Origin: Candidatus Gastranaerophilales bacterium
GTDB taxonomy: Bacteria; Cyanobacteriota; Vampirovibrionia; Gastranaerophilales; Gastranaerophilaceae
Length of the DNA stretch: 64,000 bases
Direction of reading: 5' to 3'
NCBI GenBank assembly: GCA_944327225.1
Contig: CALVGZ010000008.1
Span: 1-64,000, forward strand
Positions within the stretch are counted from its first letter, which is position 1. Each line of letters starts with the position of its first letter. Under the pieces are notes generated by a model, which saw only the letters and a program-made list of their open reading frames with translations, ran no database searches and had not been told where the DNA came from. The position numbers and the translations under genes were made by a program. This document shows, piece by piece, positions 52,983 through 61,763 of the stretch.

Positions 52983-53300
52983 TTGTCTTTAGAGCCTCAA
53001 AATCTTGATATAACAAAATTGGAAAGTGTAGAAAAGCCTGTAAAAGTTGCTAAATCTAAGACATATAATCTTTTACTTGATGTTGAGCTTGAACTATCGG
53101 CAATTTTAGGTGAAACCGATATATCTTTAAAAAAAGTTTTAGATTTAACAAAAGGCTCTATAATTGAGCTTGATAATAAAACAATTAAACCGATTAAACT
53201 TCTTGCAAACGGTTCTGAAGTTGCAAGAGGCGAAGTTGTTATTATTGAAGATAATTTCGGTTTGAGAATTACTGATATCTCGGAAAAAAGAATAGTATAG
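52983..53300 (+). CDS. fliN: Flagellar motor switch protein FliN
   Basis: 105 residues, starting at TTG 52983 with AAGGAG six bases upstream, at the end of fliM (three bases between). One SpoA domain (about 28-102): LLLDVELELSAILGETDISLKKVLDLTKGSIIELD, then GSEVARGEVVIIEDNFGLRI. Forms the lower C-ring and docks FliH. The TTG start is the only one in frame before the domain. Confidence 0.95.
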   Translation: MSLEPQNLDITKLESVEKPVKVAKSKTYNLLLDVELELSAILGETDISLKKVLDLTKGSIIELDNKTIKPIKLLANGSEVARGEVVIIEDNFGLRITDISEKRIV

Positions 53301-53311
53301 TTGGTATAGCT

Positions 53312-53875
53312 ATGAGTGATAAAAAAATTGAAGTAAATGCGGGTATATTAAAAGAAGTTTTTAAAATTGCAGGAATGAAACCACCTGAAGATATTTCCGA
53401 TGAAAATCTTTTAGAGGCGGTTTATAAAATCAAACAAAGTAATGAGCCTGAAGCTCACGGTGAAATTCATCATGAAGGTTTTACTCCTTCGTCAAATAAT
53501 ATATTGGTGATTGATGATATAGGAGTTGTGACTTACCAATTAAAAATTTTATTGAGAAATTTAGGATATAATGTTCAGGTTGCAAAAGATATTTTTAGCG
53601 GTTTGAATACTTTTGTTCGTTCAAATTATGCTTTTGTTATTATGGATTTGTTTGTTTCAACTGAGCAAGAAGGATATACTTTATTAAATGAAACAAAAAA
53701 AATAATTACAAAAAATAATCTTGATACAAAAATTGTGGTTATAACAGCGTCTAATAAAGCTGAAAACAGAGTTAAATGTTTAAATGGCGGTGCGGACATA
53801 TTTTTAAAAAAGGATGCCGGCTGGCAAGATAAACTTTTGGAATTAATTGAAAATTTTCAACCAAAAGCTGAGTAG
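53312..53875 (+). CDS. Receiver-domain protein in the fliM-fliN cluster
   Basis: 187 residues. The receiver domain occupies about 68-185: the acidic pair in ILVIDDIGV, phospho-Asp in FVIMDLFVSTEQEG, Thr in VVITASNK and Lys in IFLKKDAG. A 65-residue N-terminal extension (MSDKKIEVNAGILKEVFKIAG ...) is not part of a typical CheY. 11 bases after fliN, so it is likely cotranscribed. It could be the switch-binding CheY of this organism. Confidence 0.88.
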   Translation: MSDKKIEVNAGILKEVFKIAGMKPPEDISDENLLEAVYKIKQSNEPEAHGEIHHEGFTPSSNNILVIDDIGVVTYQLKILLRNLGYNVQVAKDIFSGLNTFVRSNYAFVIMDLFVSTEQEGYTLLNETKKIITKNNLDTKIVVITASNKAENRVKCLNGGADIFLKKDAGWQDKLLELIENFQPKAE

Positions 53876-53930
53876 GTTGTTAATTAATGTAAAGAATTTT
53901 TGAAAAATTTATTAATTACGGATTTAAAAT

Positions 53931-53959
53931 TGAATATAAATATTTTTTGATACTATAAT
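53931..53959 (+). promoter_or_regulatory. Promoter of coaD, near-leaderless
   Basis: TTGAAT (53931-53936) and TATAAT (53954-53959) with a 17-base spacer. The -10 ends seven bases before the ATG at 53967, and there is no Shine-Dalgarno. The two boxes make this the best-supported short-leader start in the window. Confidence 0.65.
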
Positions 53960-53966
53960 ATGAATT

Positions 53967-54476
53967 ATGATAGAATCCGTATCTGATAAAAAAATCGCAT
54001 TATATCCTGGAAGCTTTGATCCAATTACCAACGGTCATATTGATGTGCTTGAGCGTGCTCGCAGAATGTTTGATTTTGTTGTGATAGCGGTTTTAAATAA
54101 TCCCGAAAAGAAATCTTTTTTATCGGCTCCTGTTAGAGTTGGTTTGATAAAAGAGGCTGTAAAAGATATGGAAAATGTTTCTGTTGCAAGCTTTGACGGT
54201 TTAACTGTTGAGTACGCAAGACAAATTGGGGCTAATTTTTTAATAAGAGGTTTAAGGACAATAACGGATTTTGAATATGAGGTTCAGCTTTGTCAAACTA
54301 ATCAAGTTATTGCTCCTGATATAGATACTGTGTTTTTGTCAACACGCCCCGAACATAATTTTATTTCATCAAGTATAGTAAAAGAATTATCAAATTATAA
54401 AACGGATATTTCTAAATTTGTTCCAAAAAATGTGGTAGAATATTTACAAGACGATTTAAGAAAGGTTTTAAAATAA
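53967..54476 (+). CDS. coaD: Phosphopantetheine adenylyltransferase
   Basis: Transfers AMP to 4'-phosphopantetheine in CoA synthesis. 169 residues. The nucleotidyltransferase motif YPGSFDPITNGHID and the later FISSSIVKEL block are intact; NFLIRGLRTITDFEYE is also a family signature. The start is ATG 53967, just downstream of a full promoter. It overlaps nothing and is followed after one base by the coiled-coil gene. Confidence 0.98.
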   Translation: MIESVSDKKIALYPGSFDPITNGHIDVLERARRMFDFVVIAVLNNPEKKSFLSAPVRVGLIKEAVKDMENVSVASFDGLTVEYARQIGANFLIRGLRTITDFEYEVQLCQTNQVIAPDIDTVFLSTRPEHNFISSSIVKELSNYKTDISKFVPKNVVEYLQDDLRKVLK

Positions 54477-54477
54477 G

Positions 54478-55041
54478 ATGACTGAATCAGTAAATAAAAT
54501 GTTTGATTTAATAGATGATTTAAGTACATTGTGCGATGATGGTATACCGATTTTTCCGGGACGTATGATAGTTAATACTAAAGAGCTTTACAAAATCGTC
54601 AATGCTTTTCCGAATGCAATTTCTGATGAAATTCAAGATGCAAGAATAATCTTGAAAAAGAAAGATGAAATTATTCAAGATGCTAAGCTTAAGGCGGAAA
54701 GAATTATACAGGATGCCGAAAATGAAAGATATAAACTTTTAAATGAATCCAGTTTGAATAAAGCGATGGAAGAACATGCCGAAAAATTCAGACAGACAGT
54801 TTTTGAAGAATGTCAGCAGATTAAGATGGCTGCATTTAATGAGGCACAAGAGCTTAGGTTGAATGCTAAGAATGATTCAATCAGAATGAAGGAAGAATCT
54901 CAAGAGTATGCCCAAGCATTGTTAAATAATCTTGAACAAGATTTAAACAGGCTTTACCAAGTTGTTATGAACGGTCAGCAAAGACTTCAGGAGATGAAAT
55001 CCAACGATAGTTTGCAACAGATGAGCGGTGAACAAAAATAA
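54478..55041 (+). CDS. Coiled-coil protein cotranscribed with coaD
   Basis: 187 residues. The N-terminal ~45 have a compact region (LIDDLSTLCDDGIPIFPGRMIVN), and the rest is a long charged helix with ATP-synthase-b/DivIVA-like heptads (AKLKAERIIQDAENERYKLL). It starts two bases after coaD's stop. The position next to coaD and the pattern resemble small coiled-coil proteins found after coaD in other bacteria, possibly acting in cell division or membrane organisation. Function unproven. Confidence 0.75.
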   Translation: MTESVNKMFDLIDDLSTLCDDGIPIFPGRMIVNTKELYKIVNAFPNAISDEIQDARIILKKKDEIIQDAKLKAERIIQDAENERYKLLNESSLNKAMEEHAEKFRQTVFEECQQIKMAAFNEAQELRLNAKNDSIRMKEESQEYAQALLNNLEQDLNRLYQVVMNGQQRLQEMKSNDSLQQMSGEQK

Positions 55042-55044
55042 TAA

Positions 55045-55194
55045 CTATTTAAAAACTTCAGGGTGATTGGAATTTGATAGAATAACTTCTCGGTATTCAT
55101 TTTTGTTAAAATCTATACCCCAGTTTTTTATGTTCAGATTTTTATATTTTGATTTTTTCTTTTTCTTGGTTGAATCTGGACGCATGTCTTTCAT
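55045..55194 (-). CDS. 49-residue ORF coupled to the AMIN-like protein
   Basis: ATG at 55194 shares its A with the TAA stop of the upstream minus-strand gene (TAATG), a typical coupling arrangement. It encodes a very basic N terminus (STKKKKKSKYK) followed by NLNIKNWGIDFNKNEYREVI and ends EVFK. Too short for homology by eye; coding is supported by the coupling and by the residues looking protein-like. It lies between two convergent genes. Confidence 0.55.
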   Translation of the reverse strand: MKDMRPDSTKKKKKSKYKNLNIKNWGIDFNKNEYREVILSNSNHPEVFK

Positions 55195-56975
55195 TACATA
55201 ACAACCTCTTTTGTCATGGTTGATTTTGTAACTTTAATCAGCATTTTTGTTTTGTCGACTTTTACAATGAAGGTTGCAGTTTTATCTGTTTTTTCCGATA
55301 GTCTGAATTTAATATTATAGTTTTCCAGTTTTGGTGCTTTAAAATTATGCAATGCAAAAACATCATCAAAAATATATCCCATGAGGCTTATATTATCATT
55401 GTACGATACACACATAAAGCCTCTTTCGGGTGCTATTTCTACATTTGATAAGACTTCAGGTTCTTTTGTCGGTTGTGGAGTTTGTTTTTGCAGCTGAGGC
55501 TTTATTTCTTCTTTTGTAATGGGTGAAGTTACATTTTGCTTAGTTTCTTTAGGATGTATCAGTTCCATTTCTTGAGGAGCAATTTCAATAAAACTGTCTT
55601 CTTTTAATATTTTTTGAATAATATCATATTCTGATTGTTGAGCTTCTGTTTTTGAACATTTTATATTTCCATAAGGTTCAATTTCTGCTCGTTTGTAATT
55701 GTCTCTTAAATCCGGATCGTAGCTTGATAGTTCGTAATTTCTTTTTATAGCTGATGTTGCAGGATCACAGAAGCCTGTTTGTTTAATATTTTTGTCAAAA
55801 ATAAAATATTGTCCGTTGTTTTGAGTTTGTTTTATTTCATCAGTAGGTTTTTTGGGAGTTAGTGTCGGAATTTCATTTTTGTCGATTAAATCAGCCTTGT
55901 TCTTGAGTTTTGGTTGAGGTGTTTTTCTTGTTAAAATTAGAAGCATAACAATAAAACTTATTATTCCTGCAAGACTCATCAAAATAATATCACGTATGCT
56001 CAGACCATATTCGTTTAGTTTGATTGTAAAGCTTGTTTTATATGTTATTAATTTATGTTTTATGGAAACCAGTTTTCTTTTTATAGCTATGAGATAGTTG
56101 TATAAATCTTTTTTGGGTTGTTCGATATTTTCAAGTGGTTTATCTGTTATTAAATTATTTTCATTAAATTCTTCTTCGAGGTCTGTATTTTTGGGTTCTA
56201 ATGGCGTTTCATTTTCCGTTATTTCTTCTTTAATTTCTTTTATTTCTTCTTTAATTTCAACAGGTTTTATTATATTTTCTTCTTTTGGTTTTTCGGTTTG
56301 AATATTTGTATTTGTTTTTTTGACTTGATTAACAGTTTTTTTTGTGGGTTCTGCTTTTTTTGATGTTTCATTTTTTGGAATTGAAACAACCTTTGTTTTT
56401 GTTGAGGTTATTTTGGTTTCGCTTTTTATGGTTTTGCTTTGGCTCGTTTGATTATAAGAATTTTCTTTTATTTTTGTCTTTTGAAAATCCAAATTTTTTT
56501 TTTGATTTTTTGTTGTTTCGATATTATTGGGAGCTTTTGCTGAATTTGATGCTATTTCAGATGGCAATTTCGAAGCAGCTTGTGCATTATTTTTTACTGC
56601 AATTTTGAAATTAAGAGGTTTTGTTGTATTAATATTAATTTTTGTATATCCGTTATTAACATCTGCTCCTGCATATTGATAGACTTTTGTGTCGACGTTT
56701 CTTATGTCTGATGTATTAAAAGAAGTTTGTGAAGTAGAGTTGTTTGTCTCAGGAAGTAAAATGTAATAGTTTAAATCGCTTTTTTTAATTAATTTAATTG
56801 GTTCGGAATATTTTTTTGATGTGTATAAATTTATGTTATAGGAGTTTTCGTTTGTTTTTGTGAGTTCAACTTTTGTTAGGGAATTTTTATATTCGTTATC
56901 AATTGCGTTTGCAATCGTTGATGTTATAAGTATTGTAAGCACAAGAACGGAAATTTTTGTTAAAACTCTATTCAC
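55194..56975 (-). CDS. Membrane protein with N-terminal AMIN-like domain
   Basis: 593 residues. N-terminal signal or anchor (about 6-24). A domain of about 35-140 (VELTKTNENSYNINLYTSKKY ... YTKININTTKPLNFKI) has the strand pattern of AMIN domains that bind envelope polymers. A long Lys/Glu/Thr-rich linker (about 150-290) follows, then a single membrane helix at about 335-357 (DIILMSLAGIISFIVMLLIL) and a cytoplasmic C-terminal ~230 residues, unrecognised. Likely an envelope scaffold. The start has AGGATAG upstream. Followed by a coupled 49-residue ORF. Confidence 0.7.
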   Translation of the reverse strand: MNRVLTKISVLVLTILITSTIANAIDNEYKNSLTKVELTKTNENSYNINLYTSKKYSEPIKLIKKSDLNYYILLPETNNSTSQTSFNTSDIRNVDTKVYQYAGADVNNGYTKININTTKPLNFKIAVKNNAQAASKLPSEIASNSAKAPNNIETTKNQKKNLDFQKTKIKENSYNQTSQSKTIKSETKITSTKTKVVSIPKNETSKKAEPTKKTVNQVKKTNTNIQTEKPKEENIIKPVEIKEEIKEIKEEITENETPLEPKNTDLEEEFNENNLITDKPLENIEQPKKDLYNYLIAIKRKLVSIKHKLITYKTSFTIKLNEYGLSIRDIILMSLAGIISFIVMLLILTRKTPQPKLKNKADLIDKNEIPTLTPKKPTDEIKQTQNNGQYFIFDKNIKQTGFCDPATSAIKRNYELSSYDPDLRDNYKRAEIEPYGNIKCSKTEAQQSEYDIIQKILKEDSFIEIAPQEMELIHPKETKQNVTSPITKEEIKPQLQKQTPQPTKEPEVLSNVEIAPERGFMCVSYNDNISLMGYIFDDVFALHNFKAPKLENYNIKFRLSEKTDKTATFIVKVDKTKMLIKVTKSTMTKEVVM

Positions 56976-57058
56976 TTTTACTATCCTTTTGTTTTTAATT
57001 TATAATTATTAATATTATAGTATAAATACAGATTATTGCAAAAGAAGTAAGTTGATTA

Positions 57059-57979
57059 ATGGAAAAAATAATTAAAAAAGATGATAAAAAAGCTTTTAAA
57101 TCAGGTATTGTGGTTCTTGTTGCACGTCCAAATGTTGGAAAATCAACTCTTTTAAATAAAATTTTAGGTCAGAAGATTGCAATAGCAACTCCATTGAGGC
57201 AAACTACAAGAAAAAATCTTAAAGGCATATATACAGATGATAATTCACAAATTATCTTAACGGATACTCCCGGAATTCATAAACCAATAAATGAACTCGG
57301 AAAATATTTATCAGAACAGTCAAAAAAAGCAATTGAAGATGCCGATTTAATTTTGTTTATGGTTGATTCTACTGAACCTTGCGGTTTAGGGGACAATTGG
57401 ATATATGATAATTATTTAAAAAATTCTCACACTCCTGTTTTATTGGTTTTAAATAAAGTTGATTTGATTAAAGATTTAAATAAACGTGAATTAAATTTAT
57501 ATTCTTATAAAAAAATGTTTGCTACAAATATTGATTCAATAAACATTAGTGCTAAAACAGGAAGAAATGTGGATGATTTAATTAAGAAGATAAAAAATTA
57601 TTTATCCTGCGGTGAAAAATTTTATGATGAAGATATGATTTGTGATTCAAACATGCGGGAAATTGCAGCTGAAATTATAAGAGAAAAAATTATTTTAAAT
57701 ACTAAAGATGAAGTTCCTCATAGTGTTGCTGTTCTTGTTGATGACTATAAAGAGGAAGAAAAAACAGATAAGATCTCGGCTAAAATAATTGTAAACAGTG
57801 AAAGTCAAAAAGGTATTTTAATAGGCAAAAACGGTTCCATGCTAAAAACTATAGGAAAAGAAGCAAGACTTGAACTTGAAAAGATATTGGAAAAAAAGGT
57901 TTATTTGGAGCTTTTTGTTAAAGTTCAGAAAAATTGGCTTAAGGATAAAAATGCAATTAAAAATTTTGGTTATAATTAA
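57059..57979 (+). CDS. era: GTPase Era
   Basis: Ribosome-associated GTPase for 16S rRNA 3'-end maturation. 306 residues. G1 is ARPNVGKSTLLN, G2 lies within the TTRKN stretch, G3 is LTDTPGIHKP and G4 is LNKVDLI. The KH domain is at the end (about 210-300), with KGILIGKNGSMLKTIGKEAR. Full length. Convergent with the ABC permease genes (four-base overlap). Confidence 0.97.
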   Translation: MEKIIKKDDKKAFKSGIVVLVARPNVGKSTLLNKILGQKIAIATPLRQTTRKNLKGIYTDDNSQIILTDTPGIHKPINELGKYLSEQSKKAIEDADLILFMVDSTEPCGLGDNWIYDNYLKNSHTPVLLVLNKVDLIKDLNKRELNLYSYKKMFATNIDSINISAKTGRNVDDLIKKIKNYLSCGEKFYDEDMICDSNMREIAAEIIREKIILNTKDEVPHSVAVLVDDYKEEEKTDKISAKIIVNSESQKGILIGKNGSMLKTIGKEARLELEKILEKKVYLELFVKVQKNWLKDKNAIKNFGYN

Positions 57980-58818
57980 CCTTTTACTGCTCCTTCTGTT
58001 GAACCTGAAATAAAATATTTTTGCAGTGCCAAGAAGAATATGACTATGGGGATGATGCTTACTATTGAACCTGCTGCAACAAGTCTGTAATCAGAGCTAA
58101 ACGCACTTGAAAGGTTGTTAATTCCGACAGGCAGTGTAAATAATTTTTCATTTGTTAAAACAATGCTCGGCCATAAAAATTCTCCCCAGGAACCTATAAA
58201 AGTAAATATTGCAAGTAGTGCAACGGATGGTTTTATCATTGGAAGCAGTAATTTGAAAAATATCTGAAAGGAATTGCAACCATCTATAACGGCACTTTCT
58301 TCTATTTCTTTTGGTATAGTTAAAAAAGCTTGTCTTAAAAGAAAGATACCAAAAGCATTTACCGCAAAAGGCATAATCATACCTAAATATCCTGCTGTTA
58401 TTGAATAGCTGTCAATTAAATGTAATTTTAGGGTGATTATATATATAGGTAACATTATTGTTTGAAACGGTACCATTATAGTTGCTAAAATAGCAAAAAA
58501 GGCAATTTTTTTTCCTTTAAATTCCATTCTTGCTAAAGGATATGCGGCAAGTGCCGAAAGAATTACATTTAATACTACGGTTGAAGCTGCAACAATAAAA
58601 CTATTTATTACATATCGTATTATAGGTACCAGTTTTAAAACTTCTTTAAAGTTATCAAAAGTAAAATCTTTTGGTATAAAAACTGGTGGATAAGCAAAGA
58701 TATTTTCACTTCTTCCTTTGAGGGCAGTTGATAAAAGCCATAAAAAGGGTATCAATGAAAGCAAACAAATAAAAATCAGTATTATATGTGTAAATATATT
58801 TTTTATTCTTATTTTCAT
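57976..58818 (-). CDS. Sugar ABC transporter permease (MalG type)
   Basis: 280 residues, six membrane segments, CUT1 family. The cytoplasmic EAA loop reads EESAVIDGCNSFQIFFKLLLPMIKP. The N-terminal SLIPFLWLLSTALKG is typical for MalG/UgpE/AraQ. It overlaps its partner permease gene by four bases (ATGA), so they form one operon. Substrate unknown; carbohydrate or glycerol-phosphate are candidates. Confidence 0.93.
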   Translation of the reverse strand: MKIRIKNIFTHIILIFICLLSLIPFLWLLSTALKGRSENIFAYPPVFIPKDFTFDNFKEVLKLVPIIRYVINSFIVAASTVVLNVILSALAAYPLARMEFKGKKIAFFAILATIMVPFQTIMLPIYIITLKLHLIDSYSITAGYLGMIMPFAVNAFGIFLLRQAFLTIPKEIEESAVIDGCNSFQIFFKLLLPMIKPSVALLAIFTFIGSWGEFLWPSIVLTNEKLFTLPVGINNLSSAFSSDYRLVAAGSIVSIIPIVIFFLALQKYFISGSTEGAVKG

Positions 58819-59684
58819 ACTTTGTATTTATCCTTTTCAAAAACAAAAATGTTCAAAATGGAAAATCCCATGACGATAAAAAGTAAAATAACTGCCCCTG
58901 CACTTGCAAGACCTAAATCAAGGTTTTCAAAGGCTTTTTCATAAATGTAATAAACTATTGTTTTTGTTGAATCCAAGGGGCCTCCTCTTGTCATAACATA
59001 TATTTCAACAAAAACTTTTAAAGCCGAAATTGAGCTTATAGTGCTAACTAAAGCAATCATAGGCATTATATGCGGAATGGTGACAAGCATGTGTTTTTTA
59101 AATCCTGTTGCTCCGTCCACTTCTGCTGCTTCATATAATTCCTTAGGTACACTCATTAATGCACTTAAATATATCATCATATAATATCCGACACCTTTAA
59201 AGATTGTAACTATTGCAACGGATATCATAGAAATTTTAGGGTCAGATAGCCAACCAATAGAATTAAAGCCCATTTTTTCGATGAAGAAATTTAAAAGTCC
59301 GCTTGGAGCATATAACCACTTAAACGCAATTGCAACTACTACAATTGAAATAATTACCGGAAGATAGATTATTATTTTGTATATATTTTTACATTTTATA
59401 TTCTGATTAATTAAAATAGCGAGAAATAAAGGAAAAATAACTAAAAATGGAACGCATAAAATTAAAAAGTAAAATGTGTTAAATATTGTTTTTAAAAATA
59501 AGGGCGATTTTATAAGTTCAATGTAGTTATTTAAAAAAATAAAATCCGGTGAATAAATGTCTTTTGAGTAACTAAAAAAACTAAGCCAAATAGTTTGAAA
59601 AAAGGGAATAAAGAAAAATACTAAAAGTACTATAAAAGCAGGTAATAAAAATAAATAAGCTCCGATATTTTTCTTCAAATCCAT
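58815..59684 (-). CDS. Sugar ABC transporter permease (MalF type)
   Basis: 289 residues, six membrane segments, partner of the MalG-type permease. EAA loop: YEAAEVDGATGFKKHMLVTIPHIMP. The N-terminal YLFLLPAFIVLLVFFFIPFFQTI is typical for MalF/UgpA. First gene of the pair; no solute-binding protein or ATPase gene is found on either side, so these lie elsewhere. Divergent from the amidase gene. Confidence 0.93.
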   Translation of the reverse strand: MDLKKNIGAYLFLLPAFIVLLVFFFIPFFQTIWLSFFSYSKDIYSPDFIFLNNYIELIKSPLFLKTIFNTFYFLILCVPFLVIFPLFLAILINQNIKCKNIYKIIIYLPVIISIVVVAIAFKWLYAPSGLLNFFIEKMGFNSIGWLSDPKISMISVAIVTIFKGVGYYMMIYLSALMSVPKELYEAAEVDGATGFKKHMLVTIPHIMPMIALVSTISSISALKVFVEIYVMTRGGPLDSTKTIVYYIYEKAFENLDLGLASAGAVILLFIVMGFSILNIFVFEKDKYKV

Positions 59685-59750
59685 AAGTAAATACTATATT
59701 AATTGAAACAAAAATTCAATAATCCGTATTAGTTAATATTAAAAAGTTAA

Positions 59751-59759
59751 TGCTAAAAT
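59751..59759 (+). promoter_or_regulatory. Extended -10 of the amidase gene
   Basis: TG-C-TAAAAT at 59751-59759. It overlaps an in-frame ATG at 59750, which argues that translation begins later, at TTG 59780 behind AAAGGA. Confidence 0.4.
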
Positions 59760-59779
59760 TAAGAAATAAAGGAAAATCA

Positions 59780-61762
59780 TTGAAATTACATAAACTGACA
59801 GCAACTATATTTTTTTTGATGATGCTGGCGGTGCAAGGTGTACTTTGCAACGCTTTTGGTGCTGAAGGTTTAAAAATAAAAGATATATTAATTGATAATT
59901 CAGACAGATTAATCTACATAAGAAGCTCAGGCAGTTTTAAAGGGGCACAAAGTGCAGTATATGCACCAACTCCAAATGCCAATAATTCGGTTAATTTGAT
60001 AAACAATATAACAACTTTTACAATAAGTTCGCCGTATCGTTATGTTGTGGACATTCCCAATTCAACCTTAATAGGAGCTAGCAGAAATTATAAACTTCAA
60101 AATTCTGTAATTCAAAATGTTGCCTTAAGTCAGTTTTCTGTTAATCCTAATGTAGTCAGGATTGTTTTTAGTGTTTCTAAGCAGTCTGATTTATCTAAGT
60201 TTAAAACATATACAAACGGGTCTGATATAGTTGTCAAATATAATTCTTCAATTATAGACAATGCTATTCAATATAAATTTTATACTCCCTCGGGTGATTC
60301 AAATAAGTCTTCATTATTGCAAAATACATCGGCAATTTTAGCTTATAATACTTCAAATGATGTTACGGAAATTAATCCCAGACTTCAGACCAGATATTAT
60401 TTGAGTCAAGTAAGTCAGAACTCGGATGGCTTAATTTTAAGAGGGCTTGGACAAATTTCAATGCAAAGAGCTGTTTATAATTCTGATAATACCGTTGCGG
60501 AGATTGTATTGGACAGTGCAATGTTAGCTTCGAAACTTGAAAATAAAACATACAATATTCCAAGTTCAAATAAAATAAAAGGTATGTTAACCATATCTAA
60601 ATTGACTTCAAAAAAGGTTAAATTAACTCTTGAAAGCGATAATGTACGTGATTATCGCTTTGTGGTTTCTCCTGATGGTCAAAGTCTCTTTGTGTCGCAT
60701 AGAACTTATGTAATAAATACTGTTTTTTCAACAAATACTGCAAAAGTTAATTCTTATAAAATGACTAAAAATTCGAATGGTTACAGTATTTTTGATATAG
60801 TTTTTAATCAAGCAGTTACTTATGACGTATTTGAACTAAATGATAATTTTTATCTAGATGTTAACAATTTAGGTGATTATAGTACTTTACTTTTTGAACA
60901 AATGCTAAAAACAAGTGACATAAAAGTTCAAGCACTTAAAATTTCACAGGATAAAACTCGGTTTATAATTCCGATGAAGGATTTGAATTTTGCTTATGCA
61001 AATGTAGAAAGTAATTCTAAATCAATTAAGTTGTGTTTTAAAGAAAAAACCGTAATTCCTGCCGTCAAAAATGAAATTTTAATTGCGGCAAAAAATGTTG
61101 AAAAAGAAATAAAAGATGAGAAAAAATCACAAAATCTTAATGTTATATATATTCCAAAAGAGGATGAAAAGCCCGAAGTACAGAAACCTAAAAAGAAAAA
61201 AGAACCTCCTACCATAAGCTCTATGAAAAAAGTTGTACTTGATCCCGGTCATGGCGGCGTTGATAGTGGTGCAATAGGTGGCGGTTATTATGAAAAAACT
61301 TTGAATTTGGCTGTGGCTAAGCTTGTTAAGGAAAGATTAGAGAAAAAAGATATATATGTTTACATGACAAGAACAAAAGATACGACCATGACTCTTGAAG
61401 ACAGGGTTAATTATTCAAATGAATTAAGTCCTGATATATATGTGAGTATTCATACTAATTCAACAGTTAAAGAAGATTCTTTCGGACTTGAAACACATTA
61501 TTATAAAGATGACAGCTATGAGCTTGCTCAAAAAATTCATTCGGTTTTTGCAAGTGAAAAAAATCTTAAAAAATGGGAAACAAAAGACAGAGGTGTGATA
61601 AAATCCTGTTTTTATGTTATAAATCATACAGAAGCACCAAGTGTTTTGATTGAAATGGGATTTATTTCAAATCTTGAGGAAAGAGCAAAACTTCTTACAA
61701 AAGACAGACAAGAACAAATCGCAGATTCAATTGCAAAAGGTATATTGGAGTATTTAAAATAA
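59780..61762 (+). CDS. AMIN-domain N-acetylmuramoyl-L-alanine amidase (AmiC type)
   Basis: Cleaves the amide between MurNAc and L-Ala in septal peptidoglycan. Signal peptide (about 1-30 of the TTG form), two or three AMIN-like regions (to about 430), a Lys/Glu/Pro-rich linker and the Amidase_3 domain (about 475-660). Zinc and catalytic residues: LDPGHGGVDSG, GGGYYEKTLNLAV, YVSIHTNS and SVLIEMGFISN. I set the start at TTG 59780, preceded by AAAGGA; an ATG at 59750 would give ten more residues but overlaps an extended -10 and lacks a ribosome site. 660 residues, long because of the AMIN part. murI follows one base after its stop. Confidence 0.95.
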   Translation: MKLHKLTATIFFLMMLAVQGVLCNAFGAEGLKIKDILIDNSDRLIYIRSSGSFKGAQSAVYAPTPNANNSVNLINNITTFTISSPYRYVVDIPNSTLIGASRNYKLQNSVIQNVALSQFSVNPNVVRIVFSVSKQSDLSKFKTYTNGSDIVVKYNSSIIDNAIQYKFYTPSGDSNKSSLLQNTSAILAYNTSNDVTEINPRLQTRYYLSQVSQNSDGLILRGLGQISMQRAVYNSDNTVAEIVLDSAMLASKLENKTYNIPSSNKIKGMLTISKLTSKKVKLTLESDNVRDYRFVVSPDGQSLFVSHRTYVINTVFSTNTAKVNSYKMTKNSNGYSIFDIVFNQAVTYDVFELNDNFYLDVNNLGDYSTLLFEQMLKTSDIKVQALKISQDKTRFIIPMKDLNFAYANVESNSKSIKLCFKEKTVIPAVKNEILIAAKNVEKEIKDEKKSQNLNVIYIPKEDEKPEVQKPKKKKEPPTISSMKKVVLDPGHGGVDSGAIGGGYYEKTLNLAVAKLVKERLEKKDIYVYMTRTKDTTMTLEDRVNYSNELSPDIYVSIHTNSTVKEDSFGLETHYYKDDSYELAQKIHSVFASEKNLKKWETKDRGVIKSCFYVINHTEAPSVLIEMGFISNLEERAKLLTKDRQEQIADSIAKGILEYLK

Positions 61763-61763
61763 A

